Source: Bin87 sp965220095 (GTDB lineage Bacteria > Chloroflexota > Dehalococcoidia > Lucifugimonadales > UBA3495). From it: a stretch of 64,000 bases of DNA. Both the position numbers and the translations under genes were made by a program. The DNA lies in assembly GCA_965220095.1 (NCBI GenBank), contig OZ244805.1:1-64000 (forward strand), given 5' to 3'. Below are positions 32,994 through 42,493 of this stretch, in pieces (within the stretch, counting starts at the first letter, position 1; each line of letters starts with the position of its first letter). The notes under the pieces are model-generated. The model was given only the letters and a program-made list of their open reading frames with translations, ran no database searches and was not told the origin of the DNA.

Positions 32994-34100
32994 TTAGTTG
33001 CACGCCGCCCGCACCGCCCGCGAGATGGCCGCCAGGCGCGGGTTGTTGGTTGCGCTGGCCCGGAATCCGTTGGTGATATAGGCAACAGCCAGCCCCAGCG
33101 ACGGGTCGGCCCAGCCAACCGAAGTACCCGCCCCACCGTGTCCGAAGGTGCCGGCGCCGTCGGTGGGGCTCGCTCCCATGCGGTTGTCTTCCAGCACCAG
33201 GCCCAGCGTACGGCGCATACGGGTGCCCAGGGAAAAGTCGTTGGCCTCGGTTTGCAGACGGGTACCCTCAGCGATGGTTTCGGGATTCATGATGCGTACA
33301 CCGTCCAGCTCGCCGCCGTTGCCCATCATGGCGTAAAAACGCGCCAGGTCGCGAGCGGTGAAAATGCCGCCGCCGGCCGGATGCACCGCCTGGTGAACCT
33401 CCGGGCGGTTGTAGGGGCGAATCATGCCCGGTCGGTCGCAGTCGTCCATGGCGTGGATGCGGGACACCCGGTCTTCCAGTTCTGGCGGCAAGCCTACGTA
33501 ACCGTCCTCCAGGCCCAGCGGGTCCAGCACCTCTTCCCGCAGGAACACGCCGAAATGCCGCCCATCGACGCGCCGTACCAGCTCGCCGATTATCCAGCCG
33601 AAGTTGCGCGGGTGGTAGGCCATCACCTGACCGGATGGATAGTCGGGAATGATGTTCTCCATACACTCCACCACGTAGTCCCAATCCTGCCAACGATCCC
33701 AGGACAGCTCCGGAGGCGTTTCCGGAAAACCGCCCCGATGGGTCAGCACGTGCTGGATGGTAACGGCGTCCTTGCCGTGCTTGGCGAACTCCGGCCAATA
33801 GTCCACAACCTTGTCATCCCAGCCCAGCTGGCCCCGCTCCCAAAGGATGTGAAGGCACACCGCAGCCAGCGGCTTGGTCGACGAATACAGGATGAACATG
33901 GTGTCGGCGGCCACCGGCTTGCCCGACGCATCGTCGGCTCGCCCGCCCCAAAGGTCCACCGCCAGCCGTCCGTGGCGATACACTGCCAGGCCCGCGCCCG
34001 GGTGCAAACCCTGGTCAATCTGGCGGAGGAACAGCGTTTCCAGCTCCTGCACCGCCACCGGGTTCATTCCTACTTCGTCAAGAACTGCGGTCGTGGTCAT
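32994..34100 (-). CDS. Serine beta-lactamase-like hydrolase (class C/EstB esterase family)
   Basis: A 368-residue cytoplasmic protein (no signal peptide). The SxxK motif is SSTK in MFILYSSTKPLAAV; the second motif is YHPRNFGWIIGEL, where Tyr replaces the YxN pattern; the third is GTFGHGGAGTSVGWADP (HGG). This pattern fits EstB-type esterases, which hydrolyse short esters rather than beta-lactams. ATG 34100 has GTGAGGATATTTG ahead. The DUF952 gene lies downstream on the same strand. Confidence 0.9.
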   Translation of the reverse strand: MTTTAVLDEVGMNPVAVQELETLFLRQIDQGLHPGAGLAVYRHGRLAVDLWGGRADDASGKPVAADTMFILYSSTKPLAAVCLHILWERGQLGWDDKVVDYWPEFAKHGKDAVTIQHVLTHRGGFPETPPELSWDRWQDWDYVVECMENIIPDYPSGQVMAYHPRNFGWIIGELVRRVDGRHFGVFLREEVLDPLGLEDGYVGLPPELEDRVSRIHAMDDCDRPGMIRPYNRPEVHQAVHPAGGGIFTARDLARFYAMMGNGGELDGVRIMNPETIAEGTRLQTEANDFSLGTRMRRTLGLVLEDNRMGASPTDGAGTFGHGGAGTSVGWADPSLGLAVAYITNGFRASATNNPRLAAISRAVRAACN

Positions 34101-34195
34101 CAAATATCCTCACGGGCACCGCCCGGAAATATCGCCAGACGGCAAATGGGTGTTGCTCGGCAACGGCGCCGGCCGGTTCAGTCGGCGTACACGGT

Positions 34196-34633
34196 TTAGT
34201 CGGGGTACACGGTATTCAGGTTGGCCGACAGGTCGAAAAAGTGCTGCAAGCTCTGGTTGTATCGGAAGAACATATCGGCCCGCAGCTGGTCTCCGGTGGC
34301 GTTGTTGGAAATCTCGTGGAGCATATCCAGGCTCACCAGGGTCTGGCCAGGGCCCGCGCCGCCGTTGGCCTTGATGTCGTCCAGCATCGTGCGCCACGCT
34401 TCCGGTGCCATCTCCAGGAAAAAGTCCACATTGATCAAATCGTATTCAGTACCCGCCCGCACCGAGTTGCACTGGAAAGCATCGAAAGCAACTATGTAGA
34501 CGCGGTCGGCCACTTTGACGCCCATCTGGGCATCCACCGTGCCGAATTGACGGTAACCCGGGTCATCGTTCACCAGCTCCCGCAACGCCTCGAACCACTC
34601 CAGCGAGGGAAATGCGATTGGGTCGGCAGTCAT
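34196..34633 (-). CDS. Hypothetical protein, possibly SCP2-like lipid-binding fold
   Basis: A 145-residue soluble protein. SLEWFEALRELVNDDPGYRQF at the N terminus, a central strand (VKVADRVYIVAFDAF), VDFFLEMAPEAWRTMLDDIK and a C-terminal helix (QSLQHFFDLSANLNTVYPD) recall sterol-carrier/SCP2-like domains, but no diagnostic residue settles it. GGAGGCACACATCGG upstream is a fair ribosome site. It is followed by no close partner. Confidence 0.55.
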   Translation of the reverse strand: MTADPIAFPSLEWFEALRELVNDDPGYRQFGTVDAQMGVKVADRVYIVAFDAFQCNSVRAGTEYDLINVDFFLEMAPEAWRTMLDDIKANGGAGPGQTLVSLDMLHEISNNATGDQLRADMFFRYNQSLQHFFDLSANLNTVYPD

Positions 34634-34726
34634 CCGATGTGTGCCTCCTGGCCATACTGTTGCTGGGGTCGCCGGTTTCGAGGAGTGCGGCTAGCCGGTT
34701 GCCGGGCTGTAATTCGGGAGCGGTGT

Positions 34727-35032
34727 CTATTCGTTGAAATAGGGGTCGCCCGTCTTTTCGGCCGCTGAGAAGGGAGCCATCTGGCGCAGGTAATGGTCGG
34801 GGTCAGAGCCGGCAGGGGCGTTGCCCAGCGCATTGTCCACCATCTTGTAGTAACGGGGGTCCAGGTCTCGCAACGTGTCACCATCGGTGCGCCCCCTGCT
34901 GAAGGACGACATGATGCGCGACATCCCGCCGCCGCAGTGCTCACAGCACACGCCGGTAGCGGCAGAAGCAACCTTGAAGAAGCGGCTGCTGACCACATGG
35001 CACGACTGGCACCGGTATTCGTAAATGGGCAT
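34727..35032 (-). CDS. FmdB-type zinc-ribbon regulatory protein
   Basis: A 101-residue protein with the FmdB/CxxC_CxxC_SSSS signature: MPIYEYRCQSCHVVSSRFF, then CCEHCGGGMSRIMSSFS, two CxxC pairs that bind zinc. The C-terminal half is a helical tail (DPRYYKMVDNALGNAPAG). Members were first linked to formamidase gene regulation; a formamidase-family gene is in this window at 8840, but not adjacent. Function unproven. Confidence 0.85.
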   Translation of the reverse strand: MPIYEYRCQSCHVVSSRFFKVASAATGVCCEHCGGGMSRIMSSFSRGRTDGDTLRDLDPRYYKMVDNALGNAPAGSDPDHYLRQMAPFSAAEKTGDPYFNE

Positions 35033-35062
35033 TGGGGCCTACTCTTTTCCCGGTGAGCCAAG

Positions 35063-35557
35063 TCAGCCGGCATCACCGGCCGGTGGAGGAGCTTCGTCAA
35101 ACGGCAATCCATTCCGTTCCGCCTCAATCCGGCGTTCATTCCACGCCGCCCACTCGGCCCAACCCTCGGCATGGCCCTCGGCACGGCCCTCGGCATGGCC
35201 CTCGGCACGAGCCTGCTCCCGTCTTTCCCGTTCCTGCCGTTCGCGCTCTAGCCTTTGTTCAACCAGCTTACGGGTCTGTTCTCTGAAAAAGTGGGTGACG
35301 ACCATAATCTGTTCAACTCCCTGTATTATTACGAATGAGCCAAGGGCCGCGACAGTATAGGAAAGCAAAATGTCGGCAGCAATCGCTTTCGCTAACTCCT
35401 GGTTGGTGCTGTGGTCAGCATTGCCTGGTTCCCCGGCGATGAGATACCCGGCCAGTACAGACCCGGATATTATTAGCAACGTTATGTACCATCTCAGTTT
35501 ACCGGCCGGTATGCTCCATATTTCGTGCTGAGGTTCGCGGTTGCCATTTTTACTCAC
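35063..35557 (-). CDS. Two-helix membrane protein with charged repeat tail
   Basis: A 164-residue protein with two membrane helices (LRWYITLLIISGSVLAGYLIA and IAADILLSYTVAALGSFVII), then a long charged helix (RKLVEQRLERERQERERREQ) and an AEGHAEGRAEGHAEG repeat encoded by 12-bp units near 35165-35215. The C-terminal part (WNERRIEAERNGLPFDEAPP) resembles tails found in several repeat-bearing proteins of this kind. No enzymatic motif; function unknown. Confidence 0.72.
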   Translation of the reverse strand: MSKNGNREPQHEIWSIPAGKLRWYITLLIISGSVLAGYLIAGEPGNADHSTNQELAKAIAADILLSYTVAALGSFVIIQGVEQIMVVTHFFREQTRKLVEQRLERERQERERREQARAEGHAEGRAEGHAEGWAEWAAWNERRIEAERNGLPFDEAPPPAGDAG

Positions 35558-35622
35558 GGTAAATCTCGGTTGACGACGCCAAATGATGTTATAGGAAACC
35601 GGGTAGCAGTGTCAAAAACCCC

Positions 35623-36069
35623 TTATCCTGGCGCAACCTCGTCAAACCCCGGACTATGCGGTTTGATGTCGACCACTGGCGAGCCGTCCTGGGCGTCGAG
35701 ACCCGTGACTACCAGCGTCGCGCCGCCGGTGTTGGGGTCGCTGACGATCCGCTCGATGGTGGCAACGGTGGCGGCGATGAAGTTGGGGCGATACTGGCTG
35801 CGCGTGGCGAATACACCACGGATCGGGTTTTCCGGATTGTGGCCCGGATGCAACTGCAAATCGTAGCCACGCTCCCTGGCCTTATGCAGCGCAAACAGCG
35901 TCAGAATGTGGTCGCCGGCCGTCAGACCCATCAGGCCGTCGGCAAACTCGGCAGATATCACAATCTCGCTGGGATGGGGCCGCATCTCGTCCGACGGCGC
36001 ATAGCCGGTGAACCGGCTCCGGACGTAGCCAATCGGCGTGATGCTGATGTCGTCGGCCGAGTGCGTCAT
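35623..36069 (-). CDS. TsaA/TrmO-like SAM-binding protein
   Basis: A 148-residue protein of the YaeB/TsaA fold: ITPIGYVRSRFTGYAP at the N terminus, then LMGLTAGDHILTLFALHKA, GVFATRSQYRPNFIAATVAT (canonical FATRSPxRPNPIG) and VVTGLDAQDGSPVVDIKPH. TrmO methylates t6A37 in tRNA, but shorter proteins such as this one form a separate group with methyltransferase or unknown roles. It starts 23 bp after the hydrolase stop on the same strand. Confidence 0.85.
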   Translation of the reverse strand: MTHSADDISITPIGYVRSRFTGYAPSDEMRPHPSEIVISAEFADGLMGLTAGDHILTLFALHKARERGYDLQLHPGHNPENPIRGVFATRSQYRPNFIAATVATIERIVSDPNTGGATLVVTGLDAQDGSPVVDIKPHSPGFDEVAPG

Positions 36070-36091
36070 AGCTGAAGCCGTGTCCGCTGGT

Positions 36092-36967
36092 CTAGTCGGC
36101 AGCGGCGGCGGCTTGCAATTGCAGCGATGCCAGCCAGTTCAGCACCGCCGCGCCGGCCGCCGGCATCATGTTGGTCAGGGAATGGTTCCCGCCCTCCAGC
36201 ACCAGATACTCGGCGCGGGGGCTGTTGACGGCGGCGGTAACCATGTCCTGCGGCGCGTCGAGCAGGCGGGTGTGAGTTTCTTGCGAACCGGACAGCACAA
36301 AGAGCGGTACGCGAATCTGCGGCGCGTGCTGAATGACGTTGTAGCGTTCCGCCGGCCCGTGCTTGTCCAGGTAGGCCGCTGCCGAGAATATCTCCTTGAT
36401 GGGAAAGTCTACGTAAAACAAATCCAGCGCGCGGCCTTCGGCCTCCATGCGGTCGGCGGTTTCCAGATTGGCGCGAAACTCGGCGGCGTCGGCGGATTCC
36501 AGGTAGTAAGAGCAGGACAGCCGCACTGGCGATACCGGAATCACGGCGGCGACGCGCGGGTCGTTCTCCACGGCGGCATAGTAGGCAACCTTCACGGCCC
36601 CCATGCTGTGCCCGATGATGGCAATGCGCTGGTAGCCCTGGCCGGCCAGATAATCTATGCCGGTGCGCAAATCCTGCCGGCCGTTGTCCAAAATCTCAAA
36701 GGCGTTGCCTTCCGCGGCTCCGGTTGCCCGGTCCACCCAAACCGTGTCGTGGCCGCGGGTGTTCAGCGTCAGCGCGCCATAGCCCTGCTGTCGCAAGTCT
36801 TCGGCCATATTCGCAGTGGCCGGCGTGTAGAAATTGCGCCCGGAGCCGTGAACGCAAAGTGCCGCATCAATTGGGCCGGCCGGCTGTGATGCCGCCGCCG
36901 GAGCAAAATAGGCTCCGTCCAGCTCGATCCCGTCGGGGGCGGTAAGGCGAATCAGGTCTACCAGCAT
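36092..36967 (-). CDS. Alpha/beta hydrolase
   Basis: A 291-residue serine hydrolase. The start at ATG 36967 is fixed by CAGGAGGAACATCGCA; the longer open frame upstream is not protein-like. Oxyanion loop AALCVHGSGRNFYTP, nucleophile elbow IAIIGHSMGAVKVAYYA (GHSMG), acid near PLFVLSGSQETHTR and catalytic His in VLEGGNHSLTNMM. The size and the long lid region suggest an esterase or peptidase-like enzyme; substrate unknown. The TsaA-like gene follows. Confidence 0.9.
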   Translation of the reverse strand: MLVDLIRLTAPDGIELDGAYFAPAAASQPAGPIDAALCVHGSGRNFYTPATANMAEDLRQQGYGALTLNTRGHDTVWVDRATGAAEGNAFEILDNGRQDLRTGIDYLAGQGYQRIAIIGHSMGAVKVAYYAAVENDPRVAAVIPVSPVRLSCSYYLESADAAEFRANLETADRMEAEGRALDLFYVDFPIKEIFSAAAYLDKHGPAERYNVIQHAPQIRVPLFVLSGSQETHTRLLDAPQDMVTAAVNSPRAEYLVLEGGNHSLTNMMPAAGAAVLNWLASLQLQAAAAAD

Positions 36968-37325
36968 TGCGATGTTCCTCCTGAGCAAAGGCTTGCCCGT
37001 GGGATGGTACACGGGCACGACAACTGCCGTGGTTAACGGTTTTAAGGCAACCGGATTATCGGCTCCGATGCGGATTTCGGCCAGTGTACACCGAAACATC
37101 GTACCGCCACCAGCAACGCCCGCGAGCGTCCAATGCGCACTATTCAAGAAAAACCTAAAAATCGTAAAAATTGGTCAACGTATCACTAGTCATAACGTGT
37201 ATGAATCCGTTATTTTGACATTGGCCGGCTCGGGGATGCGTTTGCCAATGATGTGGTAGTGCGGTTCGTGTGGTGCCCCGCAGCCGGTCCGACTCAACTT
37301 CCAAGCCTGGCGAAGCGTAAACATT

Positions 37326-38033
37326 GTGAGTTCCATAGGCGGCAGGCGGTTACTGGCGGTGGCCGCATCGGGTTTGTTGGCGGCGGCTCTGCTGGCCATT
37401 GCCGCCTGGATTGTCGTTCGTGCCGACGGAGCCAACCCTTCCGGTGCAGTCCAGATTATCCCGCCGGCCGCGTCGGCGGTGGCCGACGCGGCCCCGCCGG
37501 TCGCCACCGGCGCAGTCGCCACCGCCAAGACCGGAGCCGATGCGCAGCCAATCCTCGAGGTGTACATCACCGGGGCGGTGGTCAACCCTGGCGTCTATGC
37601 AGTGCGGCCGGATCAACGGGTGGACGATGTGCTGGAGTTGGCGGGCGGCCCAACCGATGCCGCGGACCTGGAGCGGGTCAATCTGGCTGCCCACGTAACC
37701 GACGCCGCCCACTACCGCATCCCAGCCTCCGGCGAACGGGTAGAGCCGGCCGGCCCCGGCACGGCGTCGGTCGGCCCGGGTACGGCATGGGTCGGCGGCG
37801 ACACCACCGCGGTAGTTGCCGGGGATTGCACCCAGCCCATCGACATCAACACTGCTACGGCAACCTGTTTGCAGACTCTTCCCGGCATCGGCCCCGGCCG
37901 GGCGGACGCCATCATAGCCCATCGTCAGGAGACCGGGCCGTTCGGCACTCCCGATGGCATCACCGCCGTACCGGGCATCGGGGACGGCATCCATGCCCGC
38001 ATCGCCAGCCTGATTACCGTAGGCGTCCGTTAG
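37326..38033 (+). CDS. comEA: Competence protein ComEA (SLBB plus helix-hairpin-helix)
   Basis: A 235-residue membrane-anchored DNA receptor for transformation. N-terminal helix (LLAVAASGLLAAALLAIAAW), an Ala/Pro linker, a SLBB domain (ILEVYITGAVVNPGVYAVRP) and a C-terminal HhH pair (IDINTATATCLQTLPGIGPG, ITAVPGIGDGIHARI). The start is GTG 37326; no ATG is available before the anchor. comEC follows after 30 bp, the usual order. The upstream 36968-37325 gap is a divergent promoter region with an AT-rich patch near 37150-37180 and no gene. Confidence 0.93.
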   Translation: MSSIGGRRLLAVAASGLLAAALLAIAAWIVVRADGANPSGAVQIIPPAASAVADAAPPVATGAVATAKTGADAQPILEVYITGAVVNPGVYAVRPDQRVDDVLELAGGPTDAADLERVNLAAHVTDAAHYRIPASGERVEPAGPGTASVGPGTAWVGGDTTAVVAGDCTQPIDINTATATCLQTLPGIGPGRADAIIAHRQETGPFGTPDGITAVPGIGDGIHARIASLITVGVR

Positions 38034-38063
38034 CGCTCCGGCTCGGCCGGCGACGGCCGTTGC

Positions 38064-40550
38064 ATGAGACTATTTCCCGAGCTGACGTTGGCGGCCTTCA
38101 TCGCCGGCGTCGGGGCAACCTTTCTGTTGGGCGGCTGGGCCGCTCCTGCCTGGGCGCTGTTGCTCCCGGCCGTCGCTGCCGGTGTCCTGGCAGTCGGGCT
38201 GCGGCTGTTGCGTCTGCCGATTGGCCCCGTGCTGCTGTCGGCGGCGTTCCTGTTGGGCTTCTGGCGTGCCGAGGCCGCGCCATCGCCGGCGTTGCCCATC
38301 GTGCCATTTGGCGCCGACATAGCTGCCACGCTGGTGGTCACCGACGCGCCCGAAACCATCGGCAGCCGCGCCCGTTTTCGCGCCCAGGTCGTGGCGTCCA
38401 TCGCCGGAGCGGCGACCAACGTCCCCGTGGGAACCAACCTGCTCGTATACGCCCTCCCGCCTGGCGAGCTGGTGGCGCAGCGACCACCGCCCTACGTGCG
38501 TCATGGAGACACCATGCGCTTGTCGGGACGGCTGGAGCGCCCAGAACCCATCGGCGATTTCGACTACGCCGCCTACCTGGAATCCCGGCAGATCTCAGCA
38601 ATCCTGTGGGCCCGTCAGTCCGAATTGGTCAGCGTAGGCGGCGGGTTCAGGCCCATTACCGCGCTGCACCGGATGCGTAGCGCACTCGCGCGAGGATTGC
38701 AGGCCGCGATCCCCGCGCCGCAATCGGGTTTGGCTCAGGCTTTGCTGCTGGGCATTCGCAGTGAGCTGCCGCAGTCGGTCAAAGAGGATTTCCGCACGTC
38801 GGGTATGTCGCACCTGCTGGCAATCTCCGGCCTGCACGTGGGAGTGGTGATGGCGCTGTCGCTGGCGGTTGCCCACGCGGTGGTGGGCCGTCGCAACGCA
38901 TTGGCGGTGGCCGTCATCGCAATCGTCCTGTGGGCCTACGCCACACTGTCCGGTCTGGATCCTCCGGTGGTGCGCGCGGCCATCATGGGCTGCCTGGTTT
39001 TGGGACAGACCCTGCTCGGCCGAGGCATACGCGGTGTTACGGCGTTGCTGCTCGCCGGTGCGGCAATGCTGGCCGTCGACCCGTCGCAGCTCGGCAGCCT
39101 GTCTTTTCTCCTCAGTTTCACTGCCATGGCTGGTGTAATCCTGTCGTTGCCGACGATTACCGTCGTGTCCGCGCTGGTCACCGCTCCGTTAGCGTCATCT
39201 GATGCGGCTCCAGCGCGGTGGGCCCAATACGCAATCACGCTGCTGGTCGCCTCGGTAATCATCTCGGTAATGACCACGTTGGCGACCTTGCCGCTGATCG
39301 CCATGCACTTCGGCGCCATTCCGCTGATGAGCGTGCCGGCCACTATCCTGGCGATGCCGGCGCTGCCCGCAGCTCTGGTAGCCTCGGCGCTCACCGCCTC
39401 CGTGGGACTGGTTTCTACGGCGCTGGCGGTGGCTCCAGGCGCGTTGGCGTGGGCGCCCCTGTCCTGGCTCACAGCGGTGGCGAACGCCATGCCGCCGGCG
39501 CTGTGGGCCGCCCACTGGCTGACTGTTCCGGTGGCCGTCGCCTGGTACGTTGTGCTGGGTGTGTTGATTTGGCTGGTGTCAGCGCGACCGCTGCGTCGAA
39601 TCGTGGCGGGCTTGCGGAGGCAGCGGTGGCGACCCACCGGCATGGCGGCCACCGGGGTGGCAGCCGTCCCGGTCGGCATCATCGTAGTGGTCATGCTGGT
39701 TGGCCAGCTGGCGGCAACCAGCGCCGACGGCCGCCTCCACGTCTACGCGCTGGATGTTGGGCAGGGGGATGCCATCATGGTGATAACTCCCGACGGACAC
39801 CAACTGCTGGTGGACGGCGGCGCCGATTCGGAGACTACCCTGGCCGCCATCGGCCCGCTGATCCCAGCCTCCGACCGCTCCCTGAATGTGGTGGCGGCAA
39901 CCCATCTGGACGCTGACCACGTTGGCGGTTTGCTCGGCGTGCTGCACCGTTACCGCGCCGACGTCGTATTGCAGGGAGCAGTCACCCCGGATAGCGCGTT
40001 GTATCCGCAGTGGCAGTCCATGGTAGCCGACCGAAAGCGCCCGGCATTGACCCTTCACGCCGGCCATCGGGTGGCGTTGGGCGACGGCGTGGCGCTGGAG
40101 GTGCTGTCCCCAACCAGCGGACAGACGCCCGCCGGCGTCAGACCTACCTCCAACAACGGGAGCCTGGTATTGCGTCTCTCCTATGGCGAGATTGCGTTCC
40201 TGTTCACCGGCGACATCGAAGCCGACGCCGAGCGCCACCTCGTCGCCAGCAACCGCGATGGTTTGCGGGCAGACGTCCTCAAAGTAGCCCACCATGGCAG
40301 CCGAACTTCCTCATCGCTGGAGTTCCTGCGCGCCGTGGCCCCGCAAAGCGCCGTAATCTCAGCCGGTCGCGACAACCGATTCGGCCATCCCCATCCCGAT
40401 GTCGTCAATCGGCTGGCATCTGAGGTGGGTGAGTCCAACGTTTTCCTCACTGCCCGCGATGGCACCGTCGAATACATCAGCGATGGCGTCAACCTCTGGG
40501 TAGAAACCGAGGCGATTTCGCTACTCGATAATCACTTGAGCGGCGACTGA
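38064..40550 (+). CDS. comEC: Competence protein ComEC/Rec2, DNA channel
   Basis: An 828-residue polytopic protein that moves single-stranded DNA across the cytoplasmic membrane. N-terminal helices and an OB-like domain (LVVTDAPETIGSRARFRAQV) precede the competence core (GMSHLLAISGLHVGVVMALS, the family signature; LDPPVVRAAIMG). The C-terminal ~260 residues are a metallo-beta-lactamase domain (YALDVGQGDAIMV; THLDADHVGG; KVAHHGSRTSSS). Intact length and motifs suggest functional uptake, which fits the number of acquired elements here. Confidence 0.95.
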   Translation: MRLFPELTLAAFIAGVGATFLLGGWAAPAWALLLPAVAAGVLAVGLRLLRLPIGPVLLSAAFLLGFWRAEAAPSPALPIVPFGADIAATLVVTDAPETIGSRARFRAQVVASIAGAATNVPVGTNLLVYALPPGELVAQRPPPYVRHGDTMRLSGRLERPEPIGDFDYAAYLESRQISAILWARQSELVSVGGGFRPITALHRMRSALARGLQAAIPAPQSGLAQALLLGIRSELPQSVKEDFRTSGMSHLLAISGLHVGVVMALSLAVAHAVVGRRNALAVAVIAIVLWAYATLSGLDPPVVRAAIMGCLVLGQTLLGRGIRGVTALLLAGAAMLAVDPSQLGSLSFLLSFTAMAGVILSLPTITVVSALVTAPLASSDAAPARWAQYAITLLVASVIISVMTTLATLPLIAMHFGAIPLMSVPATILAMPALPAALVASALTASVGLVSTALAVAPGALAWAPLSWLTAVANAMPPALWAAHWLTVPVAVAWYVVLGVLIWLVSARPLRRIVAGLRRQRWRPTGMAATGVAAVPVGIIVVVMLVGQLAATSADGRLHVYALDVGQGDAIMVITPDGHQLLVDGGADSETTLAAIGPLIPASDRSLNVVAATHLDADHVGGLLGVLHRYRADVVLQGAVTPDSALYPQWQSMVADRKRPALTLHAGHRVALGDGVALEVLSPTSGQTPAGVRPTSNNGSLVLRLSYGEIAFLFTGDIEADAERHLVASNRDGLRADVLKVAHHGSRTSSSLEFLRAVAPQSAVISAGRDNRFGHPHPDVVNRLASEVGESNVFLTARDGTVEYISDGVNLWVETEAISLLDNHLSGD

Positions 40551-40604
40551 AATCGGTCAAAACTGATAGATTCGCTCGCCTACGCGGCTTGAAATGCGCA
40601 AAGT

Positions 40605-42188
40605 CTAGATCAGGGCGTGGTCAGTACGAAATTCGCGCATCAGTTGGGCCAGCAGGAAGAAAATGTTCTCCACGGCGTTGGTGGCCTCGACGATAAGACG
40701 GCGGCGCTCCGGGTCATCGTCCTGTTCGGTGGGCAAGTACCTGGATCGGACTTCCTGCATCATCATCCGGCGGTCTCCCATCAGCTCAACGACAAACTCC
40801 CAGGATTCGGGATCGTCGTCTTCCAGGGCGTCCAGGAAGATGAGAAAGGCGGCATCGGTTCCCTCTACCACGCTCATGCGGAAAGCTTCCAGCGCGGGAT
40901 CTTCGGGCAGCTGCAGCAGCACGTCGGGCAGCGTCGAGAACTGCTCTTCCAGCCAGGCGATCAACTTCTGGCGGTTCAGCATGGCGTTATGGCGATCGCC
41001 CCTGACGCCGGGGTGCTGGCGGGACAGCTCACCCAGAAACTCGTCGATCCGAGCGTTGACTTCCCGCGTGGAGTCGCGGACCGTACCCAGGGCCTCTCCC
41101 ATACGGGCCGTGTCCAGGTAATCCGAGAAGGTGCGGAGCACCCGGGCCTGCTCCAGGTGAACCAGGTCCAGGGCCGTGTCAACGTCGTCTATGGCCTGGT
41201 CGTGGATGTATTGCGTCCGCGACATTTGCTCCTCGTCGCTGGCCGGCCAGAAACGGGCAAACAGCCGCATGGTCCACTCCGGAGCGGACAGCGCCACGAA
41301 GCGGGAGGGCATCCCAAAGATGATGACGGCAATGCCCATTTGAGGGCCCAGGCCGATGTCCAGGGCGGTTGCCGCCGCTACCACCAGGGGCACGCTCAGG
41401 TACACCTCCACGTAGAGCAGGGCAACCATAATGGCCGCCGAGAAGAACACCTGGCAGGCCCAGAACATGCCGATCTGACGGGCCGTGCCGCTGAGGCTGG
41501 AGGAAACTACTACCACGCTGACGCCCAGCCCCACGTAGGAGCCGTAGATGTACATCAGAACCTGCTCTACCCCCACCAGGTTGGCCGCGGCCAGGCCGAT
41601 GCCGAAAGCCACCACCGGCACCAGCGCCTGCACGATGAAAGTGAGCAGCGCGCCCAGGATAAAGGACAAGATGATGGAACGGGTGGAGATGTCCAAAGCG
41701 GCCTGGAACCAGGGCTCGTTGGCCAGCGGGTGCGCCGACTCCTTGATCAGGGCCAGGCCGAAGAGCAGCGCCGCAATGCCCAGCACCATGGCGCCGGTTT
41801 GACGGTAATTGCCCCGCTTGGCACGGGTCATAACAATGCTGCCCAGGCCCAGCCCGACGAGGGCCACCAGCCGGATGTCCAGGGTAACTATCATCAGGAT
41901 GAGACCCACCCCCAACTGCGCGCCCAAAGCGATGGGATAACCCTGCCGCGCTGAAATCAGCCCCGACCGCACCATGCTGACGGTGATGAAGGTAACCGCC
42001 GGCGAACTCTGGGTAATCGCTCCGGCCAGCGACCCCCAGCCGAACGCTGCAAAACGGTTGTCCGCCAGACGACTGGCCAGCATCCGCAACCGCGGCCCCA
42101 CCACCGCCTTGAGATTCTCCGACAGCATCCACATCCCAAAGAAAAGCAGCCCCACTCCCCCCAGAATGCCAGCCAACACACCAATCAT
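40605..42188 (-). CDS. Na/phosphate cotransporter with PhoU-like C terminus
   Basis: A 527-residue protein. Residues ~1-310 hold the two inverted Na/Pi-cotransporter repeats with the QSS motif (GSLAGAITQSSPAVTFITVS) and several helices (IILSFILGALLTFIVQALVP). In the second repeat the expected QSS is not obvious (VVVSSSLSGTARQ). Residues ~330-525 are helical and PhoU-like. It would import phosphate or another anion with sodium. The convergent comEC ends 55 bp away. Confidence 0.9.
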   Translation of the reverse strand: MIGVLAGILGGVGLLFFGMWMLSENLKAVVGPRLRMLASRLADNRFAAFGWGSLAGAITQSSPAVTFITVSMVRSGLISARQGYPIALGAQLGVGLILMIVTLDIRLVALVGLGLGSIVMTRAKRGNYRQTGAMVLGIAALLFGLALIKESAHPLANEPWFQAALDISTRSIILSFILGALLTFIVQALVPVVAFGIGLAAANLVGVEQVLMYIYGSYVGLGVSVVVVSSSLSGTARQIGMFWACQVFFSAAIMVALLYVEVYLSVPLVVAAATALDIGLGPQMGIAVIIFGMPSRFVALSAPEWTMRLFARFWPASDEEQMSRTQYIHDQAIDDVDTALDLVHLEQARVLRTFSDYLDTARMGEALGTVRDSTREVNARIDEFLGELSRQHPGVRGDRHNAMLNRQKLIAWLEEQFSTLPDVLLQLPEDPALEAFRMSVVEGTDAAFLIFLDALEDDDPESWEFVVELMGDRRMMMQEVRSRYLPTEQDDDPERRRLIVEATNAVENIFFLLAQLMREFRTDHALI

Positions 42189-42299
42189 ATAATCACCTGC
42201 CCGGCGTCAAAGCGTCAGACTATTCCTGCGCTCAAAGACATTGCCGGCGGGCATTATCAATCCGGGCGGGCGGATATTCAACCCGAAAGGCGCGTCAAT

Positions 42300-42474
42300 C
42301 AGGGTAACCGCATTCTAATTGAATCAGTTTTTGAGGTGCCCGTCATTCCCGCGAAAGCGGGAATCCAAGTGGCTTGGTTGTACGTCAACTGCCTGGAAGC
42401 AATCTGTATGGATTCCCGCTTTCGCGGGAATGACGATTTATCAGGCCACCTAAAGTTAGAATGCGTTTGCCCTG
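42300..42474 (+). mobile_element. 175-bp MITE, copy C
   Basis: Same orientation and sequence as copy A but lacking a ~20-bp AGAAAGGATGCGGGAATGAC block next to the inner hairpin. It is flanked by GCGCGTCAAT at 42290-42299 and 42475-42484, a perfect 10-bp direct repeat. It lies directly upstream of a transposase remnant. Confidence 0.9.
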
Positions 42475-42493
42475 GCGCGTCAATCCCAGGGCT

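Noticed and set aside
32529..34199. A 556-codon open frame on the plus strand, antisense to the DUF952 and esterase genes
   Set aside because: Arg/Pro/His-rich shadow frame typical of GC-rich DNA; the minus-strand genes have clear family motifs. The same holds for long antisense frames at 6012-7259, 40617-41954 and 19843-20892.
35165..35215. Short tandem repeats that could suggest a CRISPR-like array
   Set aside because: The 12-bp units are contiguous without spacers and encode an AEGHAEGR repeat inside a coding gene. No CRISPR array or cas gene was seen anywhere in the window.
37253..38680. A 475-codon Arg/Gly/His-rich plus-strand frame
   Set aside because: It lies in another frame over comEA and comEC, has no motif, and its composition is that of an out-of-frame reading.
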